64,000 nucleotides of DNA from Limnoperna fortunei (lineage: Eukaryota; Mollusca; Bivalvia; Mytilida; Modiolidae), in NCBI GenBank assembly GCA_944474755.1, contig OX104117.1, positions 37,341,222 through 37,405,221 of the forward strand. Reading direction: 5' to 3'. A program made the position numbers and the translations under genes. This document shows positions 1 to 11,310 of this stretch, one piece after another (within the stretch, counting starts at the first letter, position 1; every line of letters starts with the position of its first letter). The notes beneath the pieces are model-generated. The model made no database searches. It was not told the DNA's origin and saw nothing but the letters and a program-made list of their open reading frames with translations.

Positions 1-404
1 ATATTTGCTTTAGTATCTAATATGCAATATCAGAGTTAGCCCTGGGGTCAGTTGCAGCTATTTTAATTCGCCGGTTTTTCCATACATACAGTTAGTCAAA
101 CACTTCGTGATGTTACTAAGTTTCAAACCTTTCATAGAAATTTTGATGCAAAAACAAAAAAAAAACTCATAAATAAAATATTTGTAGAGTTATTCAGTGT
201 CGTCTTGCCTTAATTGTAATAGCTTTTAAAATGTGTTCTGTAAACAACAGCCACACCAACAACAAGCATTCGCCATCGCTGGAAAAGCATGAACGAGAAA
301 CAAACAACATAACTTATTTTTAATTGGCTCTCTCAATAAATATGCATGTTCAGTTTATTGGTGTTTGTTCCTTATTTATATCTTGTAGCAAACAATATTT
401 ATAG

Positions 405-608
405 GTTATGGCAGATGTTGAAAAATCAGGTTTAATTGACGACGCCTTCAACCTGGCACGTGGGGGTTACCTCAACTATGCAAAGGCGCTGGAATTGACG
501 TTATATCTAGACAAAGAGCTGGACCATTTGCCGTGGTATAGTGCTTCGTCAACACTCTCATATATCACAGATATGTTTGAAATTGGTGGAGACTTTTCAA
601 ACCTTAGA
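405..608 (+). CDS. Aminopeptidase exon (start of ERAP1-like C-terminal domain)
   Basis: It encodes VMADVEKSGLIDDAFNLARG and onward to FSNLR. The acceptor is the AG at 403-404: the alternative AG at 387-388 would bring a TAG into frame. The donor is GTAGGT after the arginine codon, phase 0. The ATG at 408 is internal to the protein, not a start, because the family has several hundred residues before this point. Confidence 0.88.
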
Positions 609-3600
609 GTAGGTAGTTGAGTATATTTTTGATTTAGCCTATTCTGACGTTCTTAGGATTATGTTTAAGATAAATAACAGGTTATGTTTTTTCTTACATA
701 TTGTGAAGTTGCTCATGATTTATTTTGCCAAAAATCTTTTTCTGATATTTTCTAGTATGCTATCGACAAAAGTTTGAATACAATTTGCATGTTTTAAGCA
801 ACAGGCACATAAAAGTGTAAATTAACCACACAGTGCAGGTTAAGTTGACGTTTTTAATCATTTAACTTTTAAAGCTAATAATTTTATTTCATATATTTAC
901 AGAAATATATACTGAGTAAGGTTCGGCCAGTGATGCATAATATTGGTTGGAATGATACTGGAGACCACTTGGAAAAGTAAGGCATCCTTTTAAGTTACAT
1001 GTAGCAATACAAACTATATGTTCTATTGTTGGGGATTATTCTAACGGTATTTGTTTGGTAGGCATGTTTTCGTCCTTGTTGTTCTTGGCGCTTTGTGGTA
1101 GACTCATTTACTAATGATCAACGACGTGTCAAAACTGATGCTGTGATTTTGAGGCTGACTTCTGGCAGGGTGTGAACAACACCAACCTTAATTTACAAGT
1201 ATTGCCAGTTTTCCAGATTTTACCATGTATTCGAATTATTCCCTAATAAAAGCTGGACGCCATGGTATAATGAACAGTCGCTGAAAGTAGCGTTTGACCA
1301 TATTCACACAAGCAAACGTTCTTTGATATTTGGGGATATATTTTCTAAGATCATAAAATGCTTCAAATTGTAAATTAATTTCATTAGGTAATAAATGTAT
1401 TAATGCTCTTATTAATATATGCCACGCAACGAATTTTGTATGCTTACTATTAACTCGGGCACTAACAGGAAAAAAATGTGTAATTTTAATTTTACATTGA
1501 AGACTTATGAGATCAAATATAATAGAATTTGCATGCAGTTTGGGAGACAGTCAATGCCTTGCAAATGCTACAGAAAGATTCAGAAGCTGGATAGATAATG
1601 GAATCAGGTCAGTTCAGTTGAGTAAAATTACCAAATAATACTTTAGTACAGACGTCGCTCCACTTTTTTTTTTATATTGATGAAAACTTTAGGAAATACA
1701 GTTTCATGGTAATGTTATGGTTATAAAGTTATATATGCCGAATTCTGACGTCATTGTATTTATAACATGCACACTTCATTTAATCCAATGGAAAATGCAT
1801 GTTTTTGTCAAATATTTTATATACAGGTAGATATTACTAGAAGAATAAAATTCTAAAATTATAGTATTTTTATGTCAATAACTTTTTATATTTGATTCTG
1901 AACTACGGTTTGCGACTGTTGGTTTATACACGATTTTTGCAAATCCTTAAAATGGCGTACTATTTTGATCAGTTAGTACAGCGTTTCCATGTCGCATGTT
2001 AGAGTTTTTTATGTGACAAAGTATCAAAAACCAACAGTAACCATTGTTCACTTATTTATTTAAACTAAACCGTGTGGTTTTTTTTCTTTATGCAGCATAC
2101 CTCCTAACTTAAGATCTTTAGTGTATACTTATGGGATCCAAACCAGTAATTCCGCAGAGGACTGGGATTATATGTGGGGTCGTTATCTAACAGAACCAGT
2201 GCCACAAGAAAAATCAAAGCTAATGTATGGATTATCTCGAACTACTGAGGTTTGGCTCCTAATGAGGTATAATGTTTATGTTCTTATTCCAATAAAAAAA
2301 TCTTTCAAAATTTAATTACATGTTTAACTTGTAATAGTAAAAAGAATATATTAACCACACAAAATAAGTATTTTTCTATTTTCTACAGAAAGTATCTTTA
2401 TCGTTTAAAGTTATCACAGCTCGAGTAATTAGCTGTTTTTATGATTCTGTAGGAGAATGGGTATCCTATATATAGTGCTGCTTTGAAAGGTATCGAGCAC
2501 TCCCCGTTAGACAAGGTTAGTTTTGGGATAATTGTGGTGCTGGAAATGTCTCAAAATTGAAACAATTACAATTAGAGGCAGCACGTATAGTAACATGACT
2601 TCCTCTTTTTACAAAGTTAGAAACATTATATAGATAAATTGGTTGGGAAACTTTGGCTAATAGACGACTTAAACGCCGAATAAACATGGTTTATAACATC
2701 CAAAACCTTGACACTCCAAATTATCTTAATAGACTGGTACCTCCTAAGGTGCAAACACTGAGTGCATATCCACTAAGAAACGGTGAAGATATAATACTTC
2801 CGTTTTGCAGACTGTCCATAACTTCTAACTCTTTTATTCCAAATACAATAAGGCAGTGGAATAATATTGATCTAAGTATTCGGAAAGCACCCTCTATTGG
2901 TGCCTTCAAGAATGCCTTGAAAGCATCCGGTCTAACCAGTTTAGAAGTGCCAAAACATTGTTCATATGGTCCCCTAAAACTCAATATAACTTAGATGCTC
3001 TGCCTACTTTCTTAACTATGATCTTTTTAGAGCAAATCTTGTTACTAACCCTACTTGCAGATGCCGTGCCCCTATCGAAAACAAACAACATTACTTTTTT
3101 GTCTGTCCTATATATAACAATGACAGAATTCAACTGTTAAATATCCTAACTTGGCTTCCGAATGGAATAAATATTGATATCAATACGCTTACCCAAGGAA
3201 GTAAAGATCTATCCTATGATGAAAATATTCTCATTTTTAGAAAAGTTTTTGAGTTTATTAAACGATCCAAAAGATTTACAATTACCTAATTTATCCAAGT
3301 GGACAATCATCTCATCAGCACTTTGTCTTTTTCCCCTGTCTTTTTCTCTCTCTCACTCACTCTCTCTTTTTCTTTTTGTGAAATTTCATCATTTTTTATA
3401 TTTCTATTTTTGTTTTATTATTTGCGTGTAGCTCGTAAATTTGTTTTTTTCTATTTCGTTTAAAATGCATGATCTTGTACCTTATTATTATATATTTCAT
3501 TGTAATGTCTATTATTGTATTGAGGAGAGGACTCTGTAAGTATGAATTTACTTGTGTCCAATTCATTTTGTTCTATTACAAATAAAATATGTTTAAACTA

Positions 3601-6600
3601 AGGTTAGTTTTACTGCCTAAACAACGCTTTAAGCGTTAAGAAGAAAATGAAAACTTGGTACAAAACAGGGGGTGGACAGGGGGTACCTTTCTCTTTTCTC
3701 CCTCCCCTCAGCTCCTTTCTCCCTCACCTCAGCTTCTTTCTCCCTCCCCTCTGCTCCTTTCTCCCTCCCCTATACTCCTTTCTCCCTCCCCTCTTTACAC
3801 TTCTCCCTCTTTAAAACCCTCTAGCAATAGAAAAGATCACTAAATTTTGACTCAAATCTGATATAAATTTGGGACATGAAGCATATAAACGGCTTTTACA
3901 AACAAAGCATGACTCATGACACATTATCAAATGAATTTAATTGGTGTGTCGTGCCCTTTGGTAAAAAAATATGAGGATCATAAACTGTGACCGGTAGATT
4001 TATGAAATCATGACACTGAAACCTAATAGCAATCAAACAGCCAGACCTGTTGTCCACATAGACCCATAGTTCACCCAAACTTGTAGTCCACACAGATCTC
4101 TAGTACATACAACCCATAGTCCACACAGACCTATGGTCCATACATACTTATTTTCCACATAGATTTATAATCCACTTACATTTCTAGTACACCAACACCC
4201 ATAGTCCACACAGACCTAAATGTTCAGAAAATAGTATAGTGTATTCATAAATACAATTAATCGTTGTTTTTATGGTCTCTTGTTAACTGTCTCGGTGTAG
4301 TTTGAATAAGAAACACGTAAGCAATTCTTTAACAATATGACAATCTTGTATTTTTAAACTTTTAGAAAACTGTGTTCACTATCATGTAAGATTAACATTA
4401 TTCTACACTTTAATTTACAGGTAACATTTAAATAGTTTTACATTTAGAGTAAAATTTTGGTTAGTTAAAAATTAATTCATGATTAGGTCTTGATTTCTCA
4501 AAACAAAACTCAAATCAATTCTCAGACTTTTGAGTTATTTCTTAACTACCACAGCATCATAAAAATTCTCAAGTTCTGATCGACTTAAAAGGAATTTAAA
4601 CTGAAAAAATGGTGCTTATAAATGTAATGAAAAAGGGATTATTTGTTTCTGTAACATACATTGCCTGATTATTTGTGCTATTTACAGTTTTACTTTTGCT
4701 GCTATAGTTTTTTTATTTAAAAGGAGAAAACTGATATTTCATAAATTGTCATTCAATAGAAATATCTCCAAAAAAGAAGTCATTTGATAATCTTGGACCA
4801 ACGAGTTATTTGTAGCCCTTGTCTAATCTAATTATAATTAAATCTTTCACTTGCTCCCCCCCCCTTTTTGTTATTGGTCGCTGCGTTGTAACACGCAGCG
4901 ACCATATCAAAAAGGGGGGAGCAAGTGAAAGATTTAATTTTAATTAGAGTGGCCCTTGCCTTACAGATCATTTTTGCAATTTAGAGTGTCACTCTGATTT
5001 TGGGCTATAGTATGGTTTAGTAAGGCGGGCAGGGGAAATGGGGTATCTATTTTTATCAACTCCTCCTACAGTTTTCAACCCAGATCTCTGAAACTTCACA
5101 TAACGATTGCAAATGTATTGAATTTGTTGCACCTGCTGTTATGGAAGTGTTCCAGCATGTTTCCTTATTTTCCAGACCTTGGAACTTGGTCATTTTTTGA
5201 GCACAGTTAGAGAAGACAGTACATATATTTTGTAATCAACTCCTACAGTTTTCAATCTAGAACTCTAAATTTCACAGAAAGATTGCAAATGTATTGAAGT
5301 TGTACACTTGTTATTATTGTTCGAGGATTTTTTGCCTTATTTAAAGACTTGGGAACTTTGCGATTCTGTTAACTGTTGAATTTTTTAATTATGTATTCCT
5401 TTATAAAAACTTAATGGTAAGTATGAGGATAATTCATTGAGAAATTTATAAGTTTTAAATTACAAAGCAAACACTGAAAATTTTAAGAAAAATTATAAGT
5501 AAATTACATATAATACTTAAGGAGTAACTTGACAAATTTTTGACAAATAAATTGTTTGTAGGCAATGTCCTTCTGTTTATTTTTCCAGTTGACAGTTTTA
5601 CTCTAGCTTTAAATTTATAAGGCAAATACTTAAATTTCATAACAAAATTGTTATTAAAGGGCAAAAACAACTGTAAGGATTCGTCTGACAATTTTGGACC
5701 AAATGCGTTATTTAAGGCATTGTCTTGCTGATAATTTTTTTGTAATTTACAGTTTCACTCTAGTCATTATTAAAGGGCAAAAACTCCTTTAAGAATTTGT
5801 CAGACAATTTAGACCAACATAGGGATTTGCATTGTCTTGCTGATCATTTTTGAAATTTACTATACCAATCTGCTGTTTTATTTTTCAAGTTATATTGTCA
5901 AAACTGACAATTTTCTTTAAAAACAATCGTAACTTGATGTCCATAACTCCCACTGGCAGTTAAACACAACTTCTGAAATTAAAAAAAATTGAATGTGCTG
6001 ATCATTTTAATGTAACGGTTTTTTTCTGTAGCTATATAACATTGTGAGATATTGGCCAAAACATGTGTTGACCCATGTTCTTCAACTTGCACTTGTGAAA
6101 AATAGTTCAGATTAGGGCAGCTCTCAGATACATAAAATAGTGTACTGTATGACTTTTCTATAAATCCTGAATCTTTGGTACTTATCCTAAAACCAAGATG
6201 GCCACAACACTGGAACATAGAACTCCAGAGGCACTAAAAAAATAGCTGGTTTCAGATACTATTTCACTTATTTAAATCAAATTAAGCAGAACTGATATTA
6301 GGGTAAAATGCATTGTGGCTGCTAGAGCCATTTATGTTCTGATTGGCGGAAATTAAAATGAATCTTGCTCTGAAAATCTGAGTAGCAAATATAATTGTGA
6401 TACTGTATGAGTTTTAAGATTTTAGCGCAGATCCTAAATTCAAGATGGCAACAAATTTTGTGTAATGTTCATGTCGATTAAACTAAAGTTTTTGTAATGA
6501 GTAATGTGAGCATTACAGGCTTTCCATGTGTAGAAATAATTTTTTTACAAGTGTAATTATGAATATAACATAACTTAGACTTACCGCAGGTTGTTGGGTC

Positions 6601-9600
6601 TTTTTTAGTTTCCGATACTAGTAAATATTTTTTGGTTCGGAGACCTTTAATGGATGACGAAAGTGTCAATACACTTGTATTTTTAGTTGTGGATAAAAAC
6701 GAACTATATCCGTCTTTTGGGTAACTAATATACTTGAATAATTAGAAGCTAACAAATATTTAACCAAGAATTCCCCCACAAATCGTGTTTTAAATTATAT
6801 CAAGAAAAGCAAGACCAGGTCATTTGGACATTCAAAGCTTTTAGTCCCTTATTTTCCTGAAATTTGCCATGAGTGTTAGGTACCCAAAATCTAGTATGGT
6901 GACGTAATCATTACTCTGAATTACTGTGAATAACGGGATATAACTATAAAAGATGCCGTATTTAAATGTTTTTTTTATTTGTATAAAACTGTTAAATTGA
7001 AAAATAAACACTTTTCCAAGAATGCGTTTTTCTTAATTTCAAATTTTGCCCCTTTTCAATTTGTTTTCATGTATTGTGAAAGCGCTATGCATTCAACCAT
7101 GTCTAGTAACGTTTGTTACGAACACATTTGTGTAATTTTTTACCGATTTATTACGACTTCCGACGTATTTGCCGCACTTTAAATTCACACACTGAAAATA
7201 TAATATCATTTTAGATATGCGTTTTTTTCTCAATAATTGTTCCAGGAATTTTAAGAGTACAACATATATTTTTGTCAGATTTACACGAGTTTATCTTTTT
7301 CTATAGTCGTTTCGTTAGCGCGACATTTTTTAAACGATGTTATTATAAACAAAGTTTCATGAACATATTATAAATATACTCGATAAGGAAATATTAATGC
7401 GCAAAACATATGTGTACGAATTTAAATACAATTTGAGCAATAAATGGTTATTTATTGTCGACATAGACATACAAATCTAGATATTAAACCCTTTTTTCAG
7501 GTGCACGACGAAATATTTAACGGATGCAATTTATCTCTTCACTGGAGTTTTATGAAAATAATTTTAGTCTTTAACAATTAAATCAATGAATTGGCACTTA
7601 TTGAATGATTTTCAGGTACGAATTAAAGAATATATTTGTACTAGTACTACCTCCCTCTTTTTTGATTTTTTTAAATACAATTTGAGCAATAAATCGTTAT
7701 TTATTGTGGACATAGACATACAAATCTAGATATAAAACCCTCTTTTAATGTGCACGACGAAATATTTAACGTAACGTCAAAAAAGCTCAAATGAAACTAC
7801 GTTGAGAGGCACCAATCAATAACGTGCGCTACGTCTTGTTGAAATTGTTACAATTTTCAATGTAAAAGAATTAACAAAACTTCATTTGCTTTAAAATCTA
7901 CCGGTATTACGTACTACATGCAATAAAACACTACCAGAGCAAACTGCGCTTTGATTAATATTTGTTTTACATACATGGATCAAACTCATGGATACAAAGC
8001 TAAAACTAGGTACTCTAAGTGGTGTCAGAGGAGAAGATTGTTTAAAAAGTTAACAACGGACAGATAACAGATGACAGACACCTAGTCAATAAGTGATCAC
8101 AATATAGAAAAGGGACAGACATACGCTTTAGGAAAACCCTTACTGCATACTGGCATAGTAAAAATTCTGATCATTTGGATGCAATTTATCTCTTTACTGG
8201 AGTTTTATGACAATAATTTTAGTCTTTTTCAATTAAATCAATGATTTGGCACCTATTAAATGATTTTCAGGTACGAATTAAAGAATATATTTGTACTAGT
8301 ACTGCCTCCCTCTTTTTGATTTTTTCCTGTCTCCCTCCCCCTTTCTCCGTTCTCCCTCTCCTCAGCTCCTTTCTCCCTCCCCCTCTCTCTCTGTCCCCCA
8401 CTACCCTGTCCGCCCTCTCACAAAACATGCATACCGCCTTAAGAGGAACTATATGTTAAGGCGGTTAAGTATATGGATAATAATTTTAAAATAATAAACA
8501 TGTCACAAACATATTTGCATTTTGAGATTGCAAAAATAATATCAATCAAATTTATGGAAAACATTACAAAACAACTTATTCTAGTCAACCAATGATAAAA
8601 GATACCAGAACATTTTTAGTGCAGCGGCGGATAAGATGGGGTGACTAATTAATATTATTTCTAACGTATGTAACCTGTAATTCAGGTATAATCAATCTAG
8701 GTAATTTGTTAGGCTAATAGTATCTTTCAGAACTTACTGGGGCCTCGGTTGCCGAGTGGTTAAGGTAGTTCGTCTACCATTGATCATGTGGTCTGTCAAC
8801 TCTGAGGTTGCGTGTTCTCGTCTTACTGCCCGTTGTCCTACAGTAGGTCGGGTGGGTAGCTGAAAAATTGCTGAAAGTGGCGATAAACATAATTCAATCA
8901 AAAAACAAACAGACCTTCTTTGTTTATCCTTAACAGATACTTAGAATATTGCAAAGACCAAAGTAAAGTTAGATCACAAGATTTCTTTACAGTAGTACAA
9001 TATATCTCACAAAACCCTGTTGGTAGAAGTTTGGCTTGGGATTGGCTACGATCCAACTGGGAGTATTTAGTTGGAAGGTAAGAATGATTCTAAAAGATCA
9101 TGACCTTTTGTCTAGACACAGAAACTGTCTTTATTATATATCCTCGACTTGATCAAAGGTCGGAACGAAAAGCGTCCTTCGAACAATAAAAAAGTTCATG
9201 GTTTAAGGTATACATGTGTAATGCAACTGACCAGAGACATTTTGAATATGACCGTCAATTGGAAATAAGTTTTATTTTGTTTCTGCTTCTCGCGTTGCTT
9301 GATCGGTTCAAAAATGTCGAGGTGTACTTTAAATTCATGTAGCATTGTCATTTTACATTGTCATGAACTGAAATGGGTTTAACAAAGACGTAACTGTACT
9401 AACAAATTCTGACTGTACTGAAATGGGTTTAACAAAGAAGTGACTGTACTAACAAATTATGACTACTGAAAATGGGTTTAACAATGAAGTGACTGTACTA
9501 ACAAATTCTTCGTAATGTGTAGATGTTTCCTCTAGCTGTAAATGGACACTAGTGTAGTTAATAAAATCGATTTAAATGATTGATTGCTGGACGTCCAACA

Positions 9601-10966
9601 AAACAATATTTCAGTGCTACTCATGAGGAGAACAAGTTAACAAATAAATCCTTGGATAAAGGGATGGCCCAACCAGTACAAACTGTTGACAGCAACTGGA
9701 AACTGCACGCGCTAGGCATCTCTGTACCTAGAACCACCATAGTACATTCCCAGCAATGTCTATATGGCTGTATATAATAATTAGCGTTTTTTTGTAGATT
9801 TACAACGTATTCAAGGTCACTCGGTACACTTGTTCCTGCGGTTATATCTCAGTTTAATACGGAATTCAAACTAAAAGAGGTATATCATATAAAACATAAC
9901 TGCTTAATTAAGTGACTACTTATTGGGGTCTATATATTTGTAACACTTAATATTCAGTCCCAAATTTTTCTCCAATAAAAAAATATATCTATATTTGTAT
10001 ATGTCTAATATACAATTACTGCCCTCTCTTTAGGGAAACATTCAGCTTTGTAAACCAGAGTAAGAGCTTGCCCGAAGGAAACAACCATGCGACGGCTGTA
10101 ATTGTTTGATTATATTTTGGCTAAATCAAATCATATATTTTTAATGGGTTACAATTAAATGAAATTTGTGTCTTTTTCATGTAAACCCTTGCATTTTTGG
10201 ACTTTTTTGAATGTTTTTATTGGAAACTATTTGGAAATTCAAACCACTGACTTGTTTAATAATTTTTTATTTTGTAGTCTTGTGTTTTCATTCAAACAAG
10301 TGATTTTTTACAGTTGTAAGCAGACTACGATTGTGTTGCCCCGCCTCCCCCCTTAGTTCAACGCAATAAGGTTACTTATCGGTTAACTCGCTAGTGGTTT
10401 ATTTATGTGGGGATATTTAACATTATACAATAGGGTTGTTTCCCTATGTGGTTCATTTTTTGAAAAATATTTCAATTTTTTTTATATTTGTGTGACTGTT
10501 TAAAGCCAATAAAACAAATAAAACATAGATTAAAATAAAATATTGTCTTTTATAAGCATAAATTTATGCGAAAATATGTGTTGAACTTTTGAATTAGAAT
10601 ACGACACGCACATGATAAGATCAAATACACAACTGGTACTCAGAAATAAAACTTGTATTTTTGTGCAACATTAAAATAATTTTTAACATATGGTTGCGAC
10701 CAAAGTTCATATAAATGTAGTTGTGACATATTGTTTGAAATTGAGAATAAGTTGAATAGTTAAAGCCGTGTATTGTTTCTTGTTGTCTACGCACTTTTAT
10801 TTATAATTTTCAGGTTGAAACATTCTTTACTGCTTATCCGGACGCTGGGGCCGGTGCTCGTGGACGTCAACAAGCTCTGGAAGCCATCAGGGGAAATATT
10901 GCATGGATGAAGAATTATCAAAAGACAATTTCAGACTGGCTTTGCAACCAACTGGAAAACTGTTAA
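405..10966 (+). CDS. M1 zinc aminopeptidase, C-terminal part (7 exons, 5' end outside window)
   Basis: Joined exons 405-608, 903-976, 1503-1607, 2096-2266, 8937-9077, 9798-9879 and 10814-10966 total 930 nt and keep one open frame of 309 codons to TAA. The product matches the ERAP1-like C-terminal domain of M1 aminopeptidases throughout. Landmarks in order: LIDDAFNLARGGYLNY, LPWYSASSTLSYI, KVRPVMHNIGW, IPPNLRSLVYTYGIQ, YISQNPVGRSLAWDW, FNTEFKLKEVETFF and ARGRQQALEAIRGNIAW. Known role of the family: removal of N-terminal residues from peptides, usually by a type II membrane ectoenzyme; this domain is a helical HEAT-like bowl that closes the active site. The GAMEN and HExxH zinc motifs must lie to the left of the window. 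The wording of the last 130 residues is closer to glutamyl aminopeptidase than to aminopeptidase N as I know them, but the subfamily is not certain. Every junction has GT/AG and a matching phase. Confidence 0.93.
903..976 (+). CDS. Aminopeptidase exon
   Basis: It encodes KYILSKVRPVMHNIGWNDTG and DHLEK, the conserved stretch before the LRxxI helix. The acceptor is TTTACAG at 896-902 and the donor GTAAGG at 977. It enters in phase 0 and leaves in phase 2. Confidence 0.88.
1086..1318 (+). mobile_element. Old, full-length but very diverged tRNA-SINE (family 1)
   Basis: Aligned by eye to the fresher copy at 39004-39272, this stretch keeps TAGACTCATTTACTAATGAT in place of the tRNA-like head. It then has GCAGGGTGTG, CCAACCTTAATTTACAAG, CCCTAATAAAAGCTGGACGC, and GCTGAAAGTAGCGTTT, and ends in a CA-rich tail. 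The RNA polymerase III B box has decayed. It lies inside an aminopeptidase intron. Confidence 0.6.
1503..1607 (+). CDS. Aminopeptidase exon
   Basis: It encodes LMRSNIIEFACSLGDSQCLA followed by NATERFRSWIDNGI, typical of the family (LRSxILxxACxLGxxxCL). The acceptor is TTGAAG at 1497-1502, with a weak pyrimidine tract; the donor is GTCAGT at 1608. Phase 2 on both sides. Confidence 0.85.
2096..2266 (+). CDS. Aminopeptidase exon
   Basis: It encodes IPPNLRSLVYTYGIQTSNSA, then EDWDYMWGRYLTEPVPQEKS and YGLSRTTEVWLLM. A strong acceptor (TTTTTTTTCTTTATGCAG) precedes it and GTATAA follows. Phase 2 on both sides. Confidence 0.92.
2525..3599 (+). mobile_element. 5'-truncated, decayed LINE (jockey/CR1-like non-LTR retrotransposon) 3' end
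   Basis: The insert is bounded by a perfect 12-bp target duplication, AAGGTTAGTTTT, at 2513-2524 and 3600-3611. Translation in + frames gives the tail of a reverse transcriptase ORF2. It reads IGWETLANRRLKRRIN, then SFIPNTIRQWNNIDL and SIGAFKNAL. After a frameshift near 2990 comes YDLFRANLVTNPTCRCRAPI and HYFFVC, the C-x-C...H...C zinc-knuckle-like C terminus of such elements. In-frame stops near 2598 and 2632, and the frameshift, show it is dead. The ORF ends at a TAA near 3288. A 3' UTR follows with AATAAA near 3581. It sits in aminopeptidase intron 4. Confidence 0.85.
3687..3812 (+). repeat. Pyrimidine-rich minisatellite (CTCCTTTCTCCCTCCCCT)n
   Basis: About six copies of an 18-20 bp unit, TTTCTCCCTCCCCTCAGCTC, on the plus strand. 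It gives a spurious open frame of repeated SPSPQLL. A related tract lies at 8325-8420. Intronic. Confidence 0.85.
4050..4222 (+). repeat. Degenerate tandem repeat of CCCATAGTCCACACAGACCT
   Basis: A loosely repeated motif of about 20 bp, (T/A)AGTCCACACAGACCT with variants such as CTATGGTCCATACATAC, occurs around eight times. It is strongly diverged and intronic. Confidence 0.6.
4825..4951. mobile_element. 127-bp fold-back MITE
   Basis: Arms of about 57 bp pair around the centre GCTGCGTTGTAACACGCAGC. The left arm includes AAATCTTTCACTTGCTCCCC and the right arm is its complement, GGGGAGCAAGTGAAAGATTT. A 10-bp flank, GCCCTTGTCT at 4815-4824 and GCCCTTGCCT at 4952-4961, looks like a target duplication with one change. 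A 9-10 bp duplication with long terminal inverted repeats fits the Mutator (MULE) type. It is inserted in one unit of an older intronic repeat. Confidence 0.75.
5040..5370 (+). repeat. Two diverged copies of a ~170-bp tandem unit
   Basis: Unit 1 (about 5050-5215) and unit 2 (about 5225-5370) share ATCAACTCC, CTACAGTTTTCAA, GATTGCAAATGTATTGAA and a following CCTTATTT...GACTTGG block. Intronic, with no coding signal. Confidence 0.65.
5560..5870 (+). repeat. Diverged tandem repeat of ~145 bp; third copy at 4680-4990 holds the MITE
   Basis: The shared blocks are TTATTAAAGGGCAAAAAC, GTCTGACAATTTTGGACCAA and GGCATTGTCTTGCTGAT. The copy near 4780-4990 (CTTGGACCAACGAGTTATTT, then CAGATCATTTTTGCAATTT) is split by the fold-back MITE. 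Intronic. Confidence 0.6.
5871..7420. other. Intron sequence with no recognised gene
   Basis: AT-rich intron of the aminopeptidase. Only short chance open frames on either strand (at most about 80 codons), with no splice-site pairing or recognisable protein. Confidence 0.6.
7421..8325 (+). repeat. Segmental tandem duplication A-B-A'-C-B'
   Basis: A (7421-7523) and B (7524-7669) are repeated as A' (7670-7770) and B' (8177-8325). Segment C (7771-8176, 406 bp) separates A' from B'. Shared landmarks are TTTAAATACAATTTGAGCAA, ACATAGACATACAAATCTAG and GTGCACGACGAAATATTTAAC (A), and GGATGCAATTTATCTCTT and ATTTGTACTAGTACT (B). No coding content. Confidence 0.8.
8739..8911 (+). mobile_element. tRNA-derived SINE (family 1), internally shortened
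   Basis: The head GGGGCCTCGGTTGCCGAGTGG contains an RNA polymerase III A box. It continues TTCGTCTACCATTGATCATG and a damaged B box (CGTGTTCTCGTC). The middle is deleted, so GGTCGGGTGGGTAGC runs into GCTGAAAGTGGCGATAAAC and a CAAAC-rich tail. Its end lies only 26 bp before the next aminopeptidase exon. Confidence 0.85.
8937..9077 (+). CDS. Aminopeptidase exon
   Basis: It encodes YLEYCKDQSKVRSQDFFTVV then QYISQNPVGRSLAWDWLRSN and WEYLVG. The acceptor is TATCCTTAACAG and the donor GTAAGA. Phase 2 on both sides. The family motif NPVGRxLAWDW is intact. Confidence 0.93.
9363..9512 (+). repeat. Tandem repeat, about three copies of a ~56-bp unit
   Basis: The unit contains GAAATGGGTTTAACAAAGA, then GTGACTGTACTAACAAATTC. 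The copies differ by a few bases. Intronic. Confidence 0.8.
9568..9745 (-). mobile_element. (AATC)n-tailed repeat (family 2), fragment
   Basis: The plus strand shows the complement of the family tail: GATTGATTGCTGGACGTCCA, then CAATATTTCAGTGCTACTCA, then GGGATGGCCCAACCAG. Compare 20811-20965 and 63870-64000. Confidence 0.65.
9798..9879 (+). CDS. Aminopeptidase exon
   Basis: It encodes FTTYSRSLGTLVPAVISQFN and TEFKLKE. The acceptor is TTTTTTTGTAG and the donor GTATAT. It enters in phase 2 and leaves in phase 0. Confidence 0.9.
10814..10966 (+). CDS. Aminopeptidase last coding exon
   Basis: It encodes VETFFTAYPDAGAGARGRQQ, then ALEAIRGNIAWMKNYQKTIS and DWLCNQLENC, then TAA. The GxGARxRQQALExIRxNIxW block is the hallmark end of the domain. 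Acceptor: TTATAATTTTCAG. Confidence 0.95.
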   Translation, partial: VETFFTAYPDAGAGARGRQQALEAIRGNIAWMKNYQKTISDWLCNQLENC

Positions 10967-10992
10967 ATTTACTTAATGTACAAAACAATGTA

Positions 10993-11021
10993 AATAAATA
11001 ATAGAGTATATGGAAAATAAA
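10993..11021 (+). promoter_or_regulatory. Polyadenylation signals of the aminopeptidase gene
   Basis: AATAAA occurs at 10993-10998 and again at 11016-11021, 27 and 50 bases after the stop codon. Either would give a very short 3' UTR. Confidence 0.55.
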
Positions 11022-11310
11022 ACAGTTTAAAGGTTAACTTTTCTACAGGTCTACAGTTAACAAACGCTGTAATTGTAGCTCACAACATAGAGTTGCAAAT
11101 TAACATATTGGCTAAGCACGTTATAGGTATAAAGCAAACACCTGGCCGTTCATTTTGGCATAACTATCTACAATGTTTACGTGCATCGAATAGGATTAAT
11201 CTAAAATAAGACGTTTTCATAGATGACAAAACATGTTGACTTTTTATTATCATAAATACGAAATACCACAGGGTACTGGATCGTCTAATTTAAATTGTTT
11301 GATTGTCTAA

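Noticed and set aside
2721..2984. 87-codon minus-strand open frame
   Set aside because: It is the shadow of the LINE reverse transcriptase tail, which is coding on the plus strand.
3655..3843. Open frame with SPSPQLL repeats
   Set aside because: Produced by the pyrimidine-rich minisatellite in the aminopeptidase intron.
8739..8830. Possible tRNA gene
   Set aside because: The A and B boxes are those of a SINE head; the arms do not form a full cloverleaf and the sequence runs into the SINE body. The same holds for 16556, 24221, 39004 and 40888.
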